A DNA stretch of 64,000 nt from Achromobacter marplatensis (GTDB lineage: Bacteria > Pseudomonadota > Gammaproteobacteria > Burkholderiales > Burkholderiaceae_B), in contig NZ_NJIG01000007.1 in assembly GCF_002209535.1 (NCBI RefSeq), positions 372,001 to 436,000 of the forward strand. Reading direction: 5' to 3'. Below are positions 8,823 through 17,836 of the stretch, piece by piece. A program made the translations under genes and the position numbers. The number at the start of each line of letters is the position of its first letter. The first letter of the stretch is position 1. The notes beneath the pieces were generated by a model. That model was not told where the DNA came from and did not search any database. It worked only from the letters and a program-made list of their open reading frames with translations.

Positions 8823-9119
8823 ATGCAAGACCCTCGATCCGACACCCATATCGAAACCGTCCTCGTCACCGTCAGCGGCACGGTGCAAGGCGTGGGCTAC
8901 CGCCACGCGACCGTGCGCCGCGCCCACATGCTGGGCGTGACGGGATGGGTACAGAATCTGCTGGACGGCACGGTCGAAGCCCTGGTGCAGGGCTCGCCCG
9001 ACCAGGTGGACCACATGCTGGAATGGTTGCGGCGCGGCCCGCCGGGCGCTTCCGTGCAGGAAATCACGACGCGCCGGGAGTACACCGACAAGCGTTACAT
9101 CCGTTTCGAGCAGGTGTAA
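8823..9119 (+). CDS. acyP: acylphosphatase
   Basis: The protein has 98 residues, the normal size. The conserved phosphate-binding loop GTVQGVGYRH contains the catalytic Arg, and GWVQNLLDG supplies the catalytic Asn. The enzyme hydrolyses carboxyl-phosphate bonds of acyl phosphates in the cytoplasm. The gene stands alone between two minus-strand genes. GAAGGAAAT just before the ATG is a fair ribosome binding site. Confidence 0.93.
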   Translation: MQDPRSDTHIETVLVTVSGTVQGVGYRHATVRRAHMLGVTGWVQNLLDGTVEALVQGSPDQVDHMLEWLRRGPPGASVQEITTRREYTDKRYIRFEQV

Positions 9120-9191
9120 GCCCAGGGGCAAACGCCTATCGCCGCCTAGGAGCGATGGCGTAATCCGATCAGCCGAGGGCCAACCGGAAGG

Positions 9192-10097
9192 TCAGCGGGT
9201 GCGCATCCAGCGCCCGCCCACCTGATTGATGACCAGGCCGGCCAGCACGCAGCCCGCCCCGACCCATTGCAGCGGCTGCAGCCGTTCGCCAAAGGCCATG
9301 GACGCCGCCCACAGGCCCACCACCGGCACCAGCAGGGAAAACGGGGCGATCTTGGCGGCCGGATGGCGCGTCAGCAACTGCGTCCACAAGGTGTAGGCCA
9401 CCAGCGTCGCCAGCACCGCCAGGTACAGCACGGACAGCGCCTCGCCCCAGCCCATGCCCGTCACCATGCCCACTACGGGGTCCCAGCCGTCGATCAGCAC
9501 GGCCAGCCCCAGGAAGGGCAGCACCGGCGCGGCGCTGCTCCAGGCGATGAAAGCGAAGGGGTCGTAACCGGGCGCCTTGCGGCTGGCCAGGCGCACGATC
9601 AGGTTGGAGACCGCCCACATGAACGCGCCGCCCAGCGTCAGCGCAAAGCCCAGCATCGTCATCTGGCCGGGGCCTTCGCCGCGGCCGCCGGCAATCACCG
9701 CCAGCCCCACCGCGGCAACACCCAGTCCGATCCAGTGATGGCGGCGGGCGCGTTCGCCCAACACGGGCGCGGCCAGCAGCAAGGTGAAGAACGCCTGGGT
9801 CTGGATGACCAGCGAGGCCATCCCTGCCGGCATGCCGAATTTCAGCGCGGTGAACAACAGGCCGAATTGCCCCAGCCCCTGCACCAGCCCGTAGGCCGCG
9901 ATCCAGTACCACGGCAGCTGCGGCCGGCGCACGAAGAGGATCAGGGGAAAGGCCGCCAGCGCAAACCGCAGCGCGCCGAGCATCATGGGGGACAAGCCCC
10001 GCATGCCGACCTTCATGACAACAAAATTCAGCCCCCAGATGACCACGACCGCCAATGCGCAGAAATAGTCTTTTCGGGTTAGGTGAGTCGTGGACAT
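9192..10097 (-). CDS. EamA (DMT) family transporter
   Basis: The protein has 301 residues with about ten hydrophobic segments in two EamA repeats, starting at MSTTHLTRKDYF. The opening VVVIWGLNFVVMKVGMRGL is characteristic of the drug/metabolite transporter superfamily. It is probably an inner-membrane exporter of amino acids or metabolites and resembles the cysteine/O-acetylserine exporter EamA group; the substrate is not evident. The same frame stays open upstream to 10991, but that stretch is antisense to the threonine aldolase gene and is not coding. Confidence 0.9.
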   Translation of the reverse strand: MSTTHLTRKDYFCALAVVVIWGLNFVVMKVGMRGLSPMMLGALRFALAAFPLILFVRRPQLPWYWIAAYGLVQGLGQFGLLFTALKFGMPAGMASLVIQTQAFFTLLLAAPVLGERARRHHWIGLGVAAVGLAVIAGGRGEGPGQMTMLGFALTLGGAFMWAVSNLIVRLASRKAPGYDPFAFIAWSSAAPVLPFLGLAVLIDGWDPVVGMVTGMGWGEALSVLYLAVLATLVAYTLWTQLLTRHPAAKIAPFSLLVPVVGLWAASMAFGERLQPLQWVGAGCVLAGLVINQVGGRWMRTR

Positions 10098-10138
10098 CCC
10101 TGCATTATCGCATCGCCGGCCCCCTCGGCGGCCCGATC

Positions 10139-11197
10139 TCAGTGCTTTTTCAACACCGCCGCAAAGGCCTGCACGGCGATGTCGATGTCCTCGTCGTCGA
10201 TGTGGCGGTGGGTCACGCAGCGCAGGCGCGTGCGGCCCCATGGCCGGGTCAGCAGGCCTTGCGCCTGCAGCGCGGCGACCCATTCGGCGTTCGTCATGCC
10301 GGTACCGGCGGTCTCGACCTGCACGATGTTGGTCTGCGGCACGGTGGCCGACAGCGCGGGCGCCAGGCCGTTGATGCCGTCGCTCAGCCGGCGGGCACGG
10401 ACATGGTCCTCGACCAGCCGTTCGGTCATCGACTGCACGCCTTCCAGGCCGGCCGCCGCCATGATGCCCGACTGGCGCTGCGTGCCGCCCAGCATGCGGC
10501 GCAAGGTGCGCGCGCGCGACATCACCGCCTTGCTGCCCGCCAGCACCGCGCCCACGGGTGCGCTCAGCCCCTTGGACAGGCACAGCGACACCGTGTCGGC
10601 GTACTGCGTGATCTCGGCCGCCGGCACGCCCAGCGCCACGGCGGCATTGAAGAGGCGCGCGCCGTCCAGGTGCACCGGGATGCCGGCGGCATTCGCCATG
10701 CCATACACCGCCTGCATGTGGTCCAGCGGCAGCACCGCGCCCCCGGCGTTGTTGTGCGAGGTCTCCATCGCCACCAGCGAGGTCTTCAGCCGATGGCCGC
10801 CGGACAGCAACGCGTCGTCCAGCCGGTTCAGGTCCATGGCGCCGTCGGTGCCGGACACGCCCTGGTAGAACAGGCCCGTGAAGGTGGCGGCGCCGCGCTC
10901 GGACGTGTACATGTGGGCGGACGACTCCAGCACGACCTGCTCGTTGCGCTGCGTCTGCGCCAGCACGGCCAACAGGTTGGCCATGGTGCAACTGGGCACG
11001 AACAGGCCGGCTTCCTTGCCCAGGCGGGCCGCCACATGCGCTTCCAGCGCACGCACGGACGGGTCGCCGTCCAGGCCGTCATCGCCGATCGGCGCGGTGC
11101 GCATGCGTTCGTACATGGCCGCGGTGGGGTGGGTGACCGTATCGCTGCGCAGGTCGACAGGGGCGCTGGGAAGGTCGGCGGGGGTCCGCTGGGTCAT
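10139..11197 (-). CDS. ltaE: low-specificity L-threonine aldolase
   Basis: The protein has 352 residues. The N-terminal DLRSDTVTHPT and IGDDGLDGDPSV motifs are signatures of PLP-dependent threonine aldolases. The PLP-binding lysine is probably Lys-209 in SLCLSKGLSAPVG, and HLDGARLFN supplies the cofactor aspartate. It cleaves L-threonine or allo-threonine to glycine and acetaldehyde. It lies 5 bp after the glutamate-type ABC ATPase gene on the same strand and may be the last gene of that transport operon. Confidence 0.92.
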   Translation of the reverse strand: MTQRTPADLPSAPVDLRSDTVTHPTAAMYERMRTAPIGDDGLDGDPSVRALEAHVAARLGKEAGLFVPSCTMANLLAVLAQTQRNEQVVLESSAHMYTSERGAATFTGLFYQGVSGTDGAMDLNRLDDALLSGGHRLKTSLVAMETSHNNAGGAVLPLDHMQAVYGMANAAGIPVHLDGARLFNAAVALGVPAAEITQYADTVSLCLSKGLSAPVGAVLAGSKAVMSRARTLRRMLGGTQRQSGIMAAAGLEGVQSMTERLVEDHVRARRLSDGINGLAPALSATVPQTNIVQVETAGTGMTNAEWVAALQAQGLLTRPWGRTRLRCVTHRHIDDEDIDIAVQAFAAVLKKH

Positions 11198-11202
11198 GGC
11201 TT

Positions 11203-11961
11203 TCAGTGCTGCAGAATTTTGGAAAGAAACTGGCGCGTGCGCGGGGCACGCTCCTCCACATTGCCGAAGAACGCGTCTTTCACGCAGTCTTCGACGATCT
11301 TGCCGCCGTCCATGAAAATCACACGGTCGGCGACGCGGCGGGCGAATCCCATTTCATGGGTCACCACCATCATCGTCATGCCTTCGCTGGCCAGGTCGGT
11401 CATCACGTCCAGCACCTCGTTGACCATCTCGGGGTCAAGCGCCGAGGTCGGCTCGTCAAACAGCATCACCACCGGGTCCATCGACAGCGCGCGCGCGATC
11501 GCCACACGCTGCTGCTGGCCGCCCGACAGTTCGCCGGGATGCTTGTCCTTGTGCGCCGACAGGCCCACGCGCTCAAGCAGCGACAGCGCCCGAACGCGGG
11601 CCTCGTCCTTGCTCCGGCGCAGCACCTTGACCTGGCCCAGGCACAGGTTCTCGGTCACCGACAGGTGCGGGAACAGTTCGAAGTGCTGGAACACCATGCC
11701 CGCCACGGACCGCAGCTTGGGCAGGTTGGTGCGGGGATCGCCCACGGAAATGCCGTTGACCACGATGTCGCCCTTCTGGAAAGGCTCCAGCGCGTTCACG
11801 GTCTTGATCAGGGTCGACTTGCCGGAGCCCGACGGCCCGCAGACCACCACGACCTCGCCTTTGCCGACCTTCGTCGTGCATTCATCCAGCACCTGGAAGG
11901 TGCCGTACCACTTGCTGACCTGGTTGATCTCGATCATCGGAGGCGTCGAAGAGAGTTGCAT
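11203..11961 (-). CDS. gltL: polar amino acid ABC transporter ATP-binding protein (GltL/GlnQ-like)
   Basis: The protein has 252 residues. It shows Walker [13 protein letters not shown], signature [15 protein letters not shown] and Walker [16 protein letters not shown], the GlnQ/GltL/HisP pattern. The ATG at 11961 gives a short N-terminal extension before the conserved [12 protein letters not shown]; neither start has a strong ribosome binding site. It energises import together with the two permeases and binding protein encoded upstream. A perfect DnaA box lies just before the gene. Confidence 0.92.
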   Translation of the reverse strand: MQLSSTPPMIEINQVSKWYGTFQVLDECTTKVGKGEVVVVCGPSGSGKSTLIKTVNALEPFQKGDIVVNGISVGDPRTNLPKLRSVAGMVFQHFELFPHLSVTENLCLGQVKVLRRSKDEARVRALSLLERVGLSAHKDKHPGELSGGQQQRVAIARALSMDPVVMLFDEPTSALDPEMVNEVLDVMTDLASEGMTMMVVTHEMGFARRVADRVIFMDGGKIVEDCVKDAFFGNVEERAPRTRQFLSKILQH

Positions 11962-11970
11962 CGTAGAACC

Positions 11971-11979
11971 TGTGGATAA
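11971..11979 (-). promoter_or_regulatory. perfect DnaA box
   Basis: TGTGGATAA lies in the 42-bp gap between the gltK-like and gltL-like genes, 9 bp before the gltL-like start codon. It is the only perfect box in the left 18 kb. Confidence 0.6.
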
Positions 11980-12003
11980 CGGGTAGGAGCGGGGCCGGGG
12001 CGC

Positions 12004-12693
12004 TTAGCGCAACACCCGGGTGCGCTTTTCCAGCAGCTTGACCAGACGGGATGCCGTGAAGCAGATCACGAAATACACCACCGCCACGAAGAGATAAAGT
12101 TCCACCAGCCGGCCGTCGCGCTGGCCGATCTTGGAGGCCGCTCCCAGGAAGTCCGTCAACGACAGCACGTAGACCAGCGACGTGTCCTGGAACAGGATGA
12201 TCACGCGCGTCAGCAGCGCCGGCACCATGTTGCGGAAGGCCTGCGGCAGCACCACGTAGCGCATGCCCTGCCAGGGCGACAGGCCGATCGCCATGCTGGC
12301 CGACACCTGGCCACGCGCAATCGACTGGATGCCCGCGCGCATGATTTCGCAGAAGTACGCGGCCTCGAACATGGTGAAGGTGATCACCGCCGAATTGAAC
12401 GCCCCCACGCGCAACGGCGTGGGCGACCCGACCACCCAGGCGGCGATGTACGGCACCAGGAAGTAGAACCAGAAGATCACCAGCAACAGCGGGATCGACC
12501 GCATCACGTTCACGTAGATGCCTGCCGGCACCGACAGGATCTTGAAGCGCGACAGCCGCATCATGGCCAGCAGCGTGCCCAGCGCCAGCCCCATCACCGC
12601 GGCCAGCACGGTCAACGTCAGGGTGAACGTCATGCCCGTCTGGAACAGATAGGGCAGGGCGGTCCAGATCACATCGAAATCGAATTTACCCAT
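12004..12693 (-). CDS. gltK: amino acid ABC transporter permease (GltK-like)
   Basis: The protein has 229 residues with about five membrane segments. A conserved loop IGLSPWQGMRYVVLPQAFRN is the ATPase contact of the HisM/GltK family. It forms the inner-membrane channel with the GltJ-like permease encoded 9 bp upstream. Order (binding protein, J, K, L) matches glutamate/aspartate importers of Proteobacteria. Confidence 0.92.
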   Translation of the reverse strand: MGKFDFDVIWTALPYLFQTGMTFTLTLTVLAAVMGLALGTLLAMMRLSRFKILSVPAGIYVNVMRSIPLLLVIFWFYFLVPYIAAWVVGSPTPLRVGAFNSAVITFTMFEAAYFCEIMRAGIQSIARGQVSASMAIGLSPWQGMRYVVLPQAFRNMVPALLTRVIILFQDTSLVYVLSLTDFLGAASKIGQRDGRLVELYLFVAVVYFVICFTASRLVKLLEKRTRVLR

Positions 12694-12702
12694 GGCGATC
12701 CC

Positions 12703-13452
12703 CTAGCGACTCTTGCCGGCCGAACCGATCAGCCCGGGAACCGCGACATGGCGTTCAAGCAGGCGCATGCCCAGCACGACAATGCCGTTGATGATCAGGT
12801 AGATCACCGTCGCGGCGGAGAACGCCTCGAAGATGTGGAAGCTGAATTCCTGCATGGAGCGCGCCTGGCCGGTCAGCTCCAGCAAGCCGATGGTCAGCGC
12901 CACCGACGAATACTTGATGGTGCCCATGAACTCCGACGTCAGAGGCGGCAGCACGATGCGGAACGCCTCGGGTAGGATGATGTAGCGGTACACCTGCACC
13001 TCGGTCAGCCCCAACGCGGTGCCCGCCTGGAACTGGCCGCGCGGCAACGACTGGATGCCCGCACGCAATTGTTCGGCCACGCGTGCCGACCCGTAGAAAC
13101 CCAGGCACAGCACCGCGGGCACGAACTGCCCCCAGGGCTGCGGCATCTGCTTCATCGCCAGGCCCCACGCATGCGGCAGCAATTCGGGCAGCACGAAATA
13201 CCAGAGAAACATCTGCACCAGCAGCGGCACGTTGCGGAAGATCTCCACGTACGTCGCGCCCAGCACGTTCATCAGCCGGGACTGCGCCGTGCGCATCACG
13301 CCCAGCCAAGATCCCAGCACCAGCGAAAAGACCCATGCCGTCAGCGCCAGCGCCAGCGTCCAGCCCACGCCGATCAGGATCGTTTCCAGGAAGGTATGCA
13401 CGCCGTCAGGCGACATCTCCAGGAAAACGCTCCAACTCCAGTTGTAATTCAT
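12703..13452 (-). CDS. gltJ: amino acid ABC transporter permease (GltJ-like)
   Basis: The protein has 249 residues. Its opening MNYNWSWSVFLE is typical of GltJ, and the loop GTALGLTEVQVYRYIILPEA is the transmembrane-domain coupling motif. It follows the binding-protein gene after an 84-bp gap that holds a strong hairpin. It probably pairs with the GltK-like permease for glutamate/aspartate import; other polar amino acids are possible. Confidence 0.92.
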   Translation of the reverse strand: MNYNWSWSVFLEMSPDGVHTFLETILIGVGWTLALALTAWVFSLVLGSWLGVMRTAQSRLMNVLGATYVEIFRNVPLLVQMFLWYFVLPELLPHAWGLAMKQMPQPWGQFVPAVLCLGFYGSARVAEQLRAGIQSLPRGQFQAGTALGLTEVQVYRYIILPEAFRIVLPPLTSEFMGTIKYSSVALTIGLLELTGQARSMQEFSFHIFEAFSAATVIYLIINGIVVLGMRLLERHVAVPGLIGSAGKSR

Positions 13453-13500
13453 GCCTGTGCCCTAGATCGGCGCCGGCCGCGGCGCCTTGCCCCAAAACCG

Positions 13501-13527
13501 CCGCGGGACGCGCCTGGCGTCCCGCGG
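13501..13527 (-). promoter_or_regulatory. intercistronic hairpin after the binding-protein gene
   Basis: CCGCGGGACGC and its exact complement GCGTCCCGCGG flank a 5-base loop, giving an 11-bp GC stem 10 bp past the gltI stop. On the minus strand only TTTT follows, after CGGCGG. It is more likely a partial attenuator or 3' end protector than a full terminator. Confidence 0.6.
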
Positions 13528-13536
13528 ACAACCTGC

Positions 13537-14448
13537 TTACTCGTATGCCTTGGGGTCGCCCGAATCCGTCGGGTTGGCCAGCGCACGCTTCAAGGCGTCG
13601 CTCATCGGATACTTCAGGTTGATCTGCTTGGGCGGGATCGGCGAATTGAAGTACTTGTCATAGATCGCGGCGACTTTGCCGGTCTTGATCAGGTCCAGCA
13701 CGGCGTCGTCCACCACCTTCTTGAAGGCGGGGTCGTCCTTGGGCTCCATGATGCCGTAGGGCGCCATTTCCAGGCCCTTCTTGCCGATCACGAACGCGTC
13801 CGGGTTCTTCGACGAGGCCACGGCGCCGTAGGCGATGCCGTCATCGTTGGCCGAACCCGCGGCGCGGCCAGATTCCACCATCAGGATGGTCTCGGCGGTG
13901 TCCTTCGTGGGCGCCATGGTGATGCCCAGGTTGCCCTTGGCGTTCAGGCCGGAAATCAGGCGGAAGGTCTGGCCGCCCGCCTGGGCCGCAATGGTCTTGC
14001 CGCGGAACGATTCCAGGTTGTTGGGATCCACGCCGCCGTCCTTGCGCGCCACCAGCACCACCTGCGCCACGAAGGTCGTGGGCGCGAACGACACCAGCTT
14101 GTGGCGGTCCAGGTTATTGGTGGTGTTGCCGCATTCCAGGTCGATGGTGCCGTTGGCCAGCAGCGGGATACGCGTGGCGGAAGTCGTCGGGTTGTAGCGC
14201 ACGTCCAGCTTGGGCAGCTTCAGCGCGGCTTTCACGTACTGGGCGACTTCCTGGCAGATCTCCACCGTGTAACCGACCGGCTTCTGGTTGCCGTCGAGGT
14301 AGGCGAAGGGGACCGAGGTTTCAGGATGGCCGATGGTGATCACGCCGGTTTCCCGGATCTTGTCCAGGCGGCTGGGGCCCTCGGCGTGAACGGTGGCGGC
14401 GCTGCCCAGCAGGGCGGCGGCGACGGAGATCGCGGCAAATGCTTTCAT
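13537..14448 (-). CDS. gltI: amino acid ABC transporter substrate-binding protein (GltI-like)
   Basis: The protein has 303 residues from MKAFAAISVAAALLG, preceded by AAGGGAAT as ribosome binding site. A signal peptide ends near VHAEG (about residue 22), so the protein is periplasmic. The segment GVITIGHPETSVPFAYLD is the usual start of the family-3 solute-binding fold. CGNTTNNLDR closely resembles GltI. It captures glutamate/aspartate and delivers it to GltJK. It is read divergently from a LysR gene 171 bp away. Confidence 0.9.
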   Translation of the reverse strand: MKAFAAISVAAALLGSAATVHAEGPSRLDKIRETGVITIGHPETSVPFAYLDGNQKPVGYTVEICQEVAQYVKAALKLPKLDVRYNPTTSATRIPLLANGTIDLECGNTTNNLDRHKLVSFAPTTFVAQVVLVARKDGGVDPNNLESFRGKTIAAQAGGQTFRLISGLNAKGNLGITMAPTKDTAETILMVESGRAAGSANDDGIAYGAVASSKNPDAFVIGKKGLEMAPYGIMEPKDDPAFKKVVDDAVLDLIKTGKVAAIYDKYFNSPIPPKQINLKYPMSDALKRALANPTDSGDPKAYE

Positions 14449-14619
14449 CTGATTCCCTTGGCGCCGTGCGTGCGGCGCGTGTTTGTATTCACGATCGGCG
14501 GCGCCAGACTGTTTGGCGGCCGCCGCGTCCCGCGATGAGCCCCGCGGCTGGCAAAAAGTATCAACTAGCAGTATGGTTTTATCCAGTTCCAATCAGGTAT
14601 TCCTCTATACGGATTTGAT

Positions 14620-15552
14620 ATGGCCATTCCACGGATGGGCTTAAGACACATCGAGGCCTTCCGAGCCGTCATGATGACCGGTTCGATGACGGCCGCCGCG
14701 CGGCGCGTGCATACCTCGCAGCCGCACGTTAGCCGCTTAATAGCGCAATTGGAAGCGATCACCCAGTTTCCCTTGTTCGACCGCAACGGCAGCCGCCTGA
14801 GCCCCACGCAGGACGGGTCGCGCTTCTTCCAGGAGGTCGAAAAGACCTTCATCGGCCTGGCTGGCCTGGAGTCGGCGGCGGCCAGCATCCGCTCGTTCAG
14901 CGCCAGCCGGCTGAGCGTGGCCGCCATGCCCCGGCTGGCCGGCGGCATCCTGGCGCGCATCGTCGCGGCCTTCAAGACGGAATACCCGGACGTGATGGTC
15001 TCCATCCATTCCGGCAACGCCAGCGCGGTGCACAACTGGATCAGTTCAGGCTTCTGCGACACGGGGCTGGCCATGCTGTCGGGCGACAGCCCCGGCATCC
15101 AGGTCGAACCGGTGCTCACGATGAGCTGCGTGGCGGTCCTGCCGAAAGGGCACCGGCTGACCAAGCTGAAAAAACTGAAGCCCGCCGACTTCGCGGGCGA
15201 GCCCTTCATCTCGTTTCCCAGCGCCACCCCGCTGCGCGAGAAGATCGACGCCGTCTTCAAGGCCGCCAAGGTGGAACGGCAGACGGTGGCCGAGGCCGGG
15301 CTGGGTTCGTCGGTGTGCGCGCTGGTGGGCGCCGGGCTGGGCGTGGCCCTGATCAACCCGCTGGCCGCCCGCGAGGAGTACGAGGCCAACGGCGTCGAGG
15401 TCCGGCCTTTCAGCCCGTCGGTGCCGGTCACGGTGGCGTTGCTGTATCCGCCGTATCACACCCGCACGCGGCTGGTCAGCGTGTTCTCGCGCTACGCCCA
15501 TCAACTGATGAACGAGGAAATGGCCGACCTGAAGACGCGGCCGGCACGCTGA
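14620..15552 (+). CDS. LysR family transcriptional regulator
   Basis: The protein has 310 residues. The N-terminal helix-turn-helix (TGSMTAAARRVHTSQPHVSR, about residues 20-40) is followed by a LysR substrate-binding domain (from about residue 95). It resembles the OccR/NocR subgroup that senses arginine-derived opines and amino acids. Being divergent from the GltI-like gene, it may control that importer, which is an inference. The ATG at 14620 is used; MGLRHIEAF at 14635 is an alternative. Confidence 0.88.
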   Translation: MAIPRMGLRHIEAFRAVMMTGSMTAAARRVHTSQPHVSRLIAQLEAITQFPLFDRNGSRLSPTQDGSRFFQEVEKTFIGLAGLESAAASIRSFSASRLSVAAMPRLAGGILARIVAAFKTEYPDVMVSIHSGNASAVHNWISSGFCDTGLAMLSGDSPGIQVEPVLTMSCVAVLPKGHRLTKLKKLKPADFAGEPFISFPSATPLREKIDAVFKAAKVERQTVAEAGLGSSVCALVGAGLGVALINPLAAREEYEANGVEVRPFSPSVPVTVALLYPPYHTRTRLVSVFSRYAHQLMNEEMADLKTRPAR

Positions 15553-15576
15553 CGGGACCGGAGCGCGCCGCCTTTC

Positions 15577-16245
15577 TTATATCAGCGACTGCTCCAGATA
15601 GCGGTCCGCTTCGCCGGACTGCTTCAGCGCCTCCCACTGGGCCAGGCTCAGTTGCGGCATCTGGAAGGCGGGCTGCGGGCGGCTGTACCAGCCCGGGTTG
15701 TGCAGGCGGGCCAGCAGGTCCATCTTCGGGCCGTCCAGGTACAGGTGTTCCCGGTCCGCCACCAGGTCATCCTGCACGTGCATGGCCACCACGTCGGCCA
15801 CGACAAGGCTGCGCCCGTCGATGCGCAGCAATTCATGCACCCGGCACTCGAACGCCACGGGCGACTGCATCACCCGTGGCACGCCGATGCGCTCGGATGG
15901 CGACAGCACCAGGCCAGCTTCCACCGATTCGTCCACGCCGGCCGGGAAATCCACCGCCGTGACGTTCATCCGGGCCGCCAGCCGTACCGACACCAGGTTG
16001 ACGGTGAACTCGCCGCGCTCGGCGATGTTGCGGGCAGTGTCCTTGGGCGCGCCGTCGCGCATCCCGATGCCCACGCAGATCAGCGGCGGGTCGCCCGACA
16101 TCAGGTTGAAGAACGAGAAGGGCGCCACGTTCGTCGCCCCCCGTGCGTCGCGCGACACGATCCAGGCGATGGGGCGCGGCACGATCGCCGCGGTCAGCAG
16201 CTTGTAGCGGGCCGGGCCCGCCAGCGCATTCAAATCGATGAACAT
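15577..16245 (-). CDS. flavin reductase family protein (FMN-binding split barrel)
   Basis: The protein has 222 residues. PRPIAWIVSRD and NVAPFSFFNLMSGDPPLICV are signature segments of the flavin-reductase-like FMN-binding domain. A conserved RDGAPKDTARNI follows. Members reduce flavins or act as flavoenzymes; the role here is unknown. It lies 18 bp after a VOC protein gene and is likely co-transcribed. It ends convergent to the LysR gene with a gap of 24 bp. Confidence 0.88.
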   Translation of the reverse strand: MFIDLNALAGPARYKLLTAAIVPRPIAWIVSRDARGATNVAPFSFFNLMSGDPPLICVGIGMRDGAPKDTARNIAERGEFTVNLVSVRLAARMNVTAVDFPAGVDESVEAGLVLSPSERIGVPRVMQSPVAFECRVHELLRIDGRSLVVADVVAMHVQDDLVADREHLYLDGPKMDLLARLHNPGWYSRPQPAFQMPQLSLAQWEALKQSGEADRYLEQSLI

Positions 16246-16263
16246 GGCTTGTCCCCGGCCGCC

Positions 16264-16752
16264 TCAGTCTTGCCCGGCCGCTTGGGTCGGCGCCGCGCCG
16301 GCCGCCGCCTTCTGGTCGGCGAACAGGCGGTCGCTACGCTTGCAGCGGCAGCGGCCGATCTGGTGCAGTTCGATCAGGTTGCCCACCGGGTCGCGCAGGA
16401 ACAGCTGCATCAGCTCGGGCGCCGCCACGTTGTCCAGCTTCCAGTAGTCCACGCCCTGCCGCTGCAGCTCGGCTTCGGCCTCGGCGATATCGCGAACCGC
16501 CAGCGCCACGTGGTTTTCCACCGGGTCGCAGCCGGGCCCTTGGGAATAGGGCGAGGGGCCGTCGCTGCCCAGCAGATGGATCTGGCAATCGTTGCCCAGG
16601 TCCAGGAAGTACCCCGCAATGCCCGGGATTTCCCAGCGGCCCTTATCCGTGTCCAGGCCCAGCACGTCTCCATAGAACGCGCCCATGGCCGCCACCTTGC
16701 CCAGCGGCATGCGCACCGCGTGATGATGCAGCTCCAGTACGTCCAGCGCCAT
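16264..16752 (-). CDS. VOC family protein (glyoxalase/dioxygenase fold)
   Basis: The protein has 162 residues, starting at MALDVLELHHHAVRM. Paired beta-alpha-beta modules are visible, with likely metal ligands His in ELHHHAV, His in NHVALAV and Glu in NLIELHQIG. The C-terminal tail after about residue 135 is Cys/Lys/Ala-rich and not part of the fold. It could be a lyase or dioxygenase of an aromatic or small-ketone pathway. Pairing with a flavin reductase and a divergent LysR gene suggests a small inducible catabolic unit. Confidence 0.85.
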   Translation of the reverse strand: MALDVLELHHHAVRMPLGKVAAMGAFYGDVLGLDTDKGRWEIPGIAGYFLDLGNDCQIHLLGSDGPSPYSQGPGCDPVENHVALAVRDIAEAEAELQRQGVDYWKLDNVAAPELMQLFLRDPVGNLIELHQIGRCRCKRSDRLFADQKAAAGAAPTQAAGQD

Positions 16753-16915
16753 TTGTCTCTCCTTGGTTTGTCCGGCTGGCGCCCATGCACCGCCAGGTGC
16801 GCCATGGTGGCGTCCGCTCCCGTCACGGGGAATGCCGGCACAGGCAATCCACGATTGCGTTTTGCGCAACCCTGGGCGCGCCGCCGTACCGCGCGTGCAC
16901 GCTATGCTTGGCGGC

Positions 16916-17821
16916 ATGAATACGCCAGACCTCAACCTGCTGCTGACCCTGGACGTCTTGATCCAGGAAGGCAGCGTCGCCGGCGCCGCGCGCCGGCTCA
17001 ACCTGAGCACGCCGGCCATGAGCCGCACCCTGGCCCGCATCCGCGAAGCGGTGGGAGATCCGGTGCTGGTACGGTCAGGCCGGGGCCTGGCGCCCACGCC
17101 GCGCGCGCTTGAACTGCGCGACCAGGTGCGCAGCGTGGTCGAACAGGCGCAAACCGTGTTCTCCGCCTTCAGCCAGGACGTCAACCTGGGCACGTTGACG
17201 CGCGTCTTCACCCTGCGCGCCAATGACGTGTTCGTGGGAGCCTTCGGCGGCCGCCTGCGCGAGCACCTGCGCCGTTACGCGCCGCACAGCGTGTTGCGCT
17301 TCCTTTCCGAAGCTGAAGACGACAGCGACGCGTTGAGCGGCGACGCCGACCTCTACATTGGTTCGTCCCAGAAGTTCGGCGCGGACATCAAGGTGCAGAC
17401 GCTCTTCACCACATCGTTCTGCGGCCTGGCGCGCGCCGAGCACGCCATCTTCAAAGGCGCCATCACCCCGCAGCGCCTGACGGCCTACGACCACATCAGC
17501 GTGTCGCGCCGCGGCCGGGCGCAAGGGCCCATCGACCTGGCGCTGGCCGATCTGAGCCTGACCCGCCGCGTCGCGCTGATCACCCCCACCTTCCACGCCG
17601 CCATCTTCGCCCTGGCCGATTCCGACCTGATCCTGCCGTCCATGCCGCAGCATCTGATGCCGGGGATTGAACGGCTGGGATTGGCACTGCGCAGCTTTCC
17701 CGTGCCGTTGCCGACGCCGCCCGTGCGGGTCGTGCAGGCCTGGCCGCCGCGTCTGGACAGCGACCCGGCGCACCGGTGGTTGCGGCAGACCATCAAGCAG
17801 GTGTGCGACGTGGCGATGTAG
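16916..17821 (+). CDS. LysR family transcriptional regulator
   Basis: The protein has 301 residues from MNTPDLNLLLTLDVLIQE, with helix-turn-helix GSVAGAARRLNLSTPAMSRT at about residues 19-38 and the C-terminal effector domain. Divergent orientation from the VOC/flavin-reductase pair (163 bp between starts) suggests it regulates them. An in-frame ATG nine bases upstream (MLGGMN) is possible. Confidence 0.88.
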   Translation: MNTPDLNLLLTLDVLIQEGSVAGAARRLNLSTPAMSRTLARIREAVGDPVLVRSGRGLAPTPRALELRDQVRSVVEQAQTVFSAFSQDVNLGTLTRVFTLRANDVFVGAFGGRLREHLRRYAPHSVLRFLSEAEDDSDALSGDADLYIGSSQKFGADIKVQTLFTTSFCGLARAEHAIFKGAITPQRLTAYDHISVSRRGRAQGPIDLALADLSLTRRVALITPTFHAAIFALADSDLILPSMPQHLMPGIERLGLALRSFPVPLPTPPVRVVQAWPPRLDSDPAHRWLRQTIKQVCDVAM

Positions 17822-17836
17822 CGCCCGGCAATACGC

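Noticed and set aside
10098..10991. N-terminal extension of the EamA gene to 599 codons
   Set aside because: The extra part is the shadow of the threonine aldolase gene. The EamA fold is complete from the ATG at 10097.
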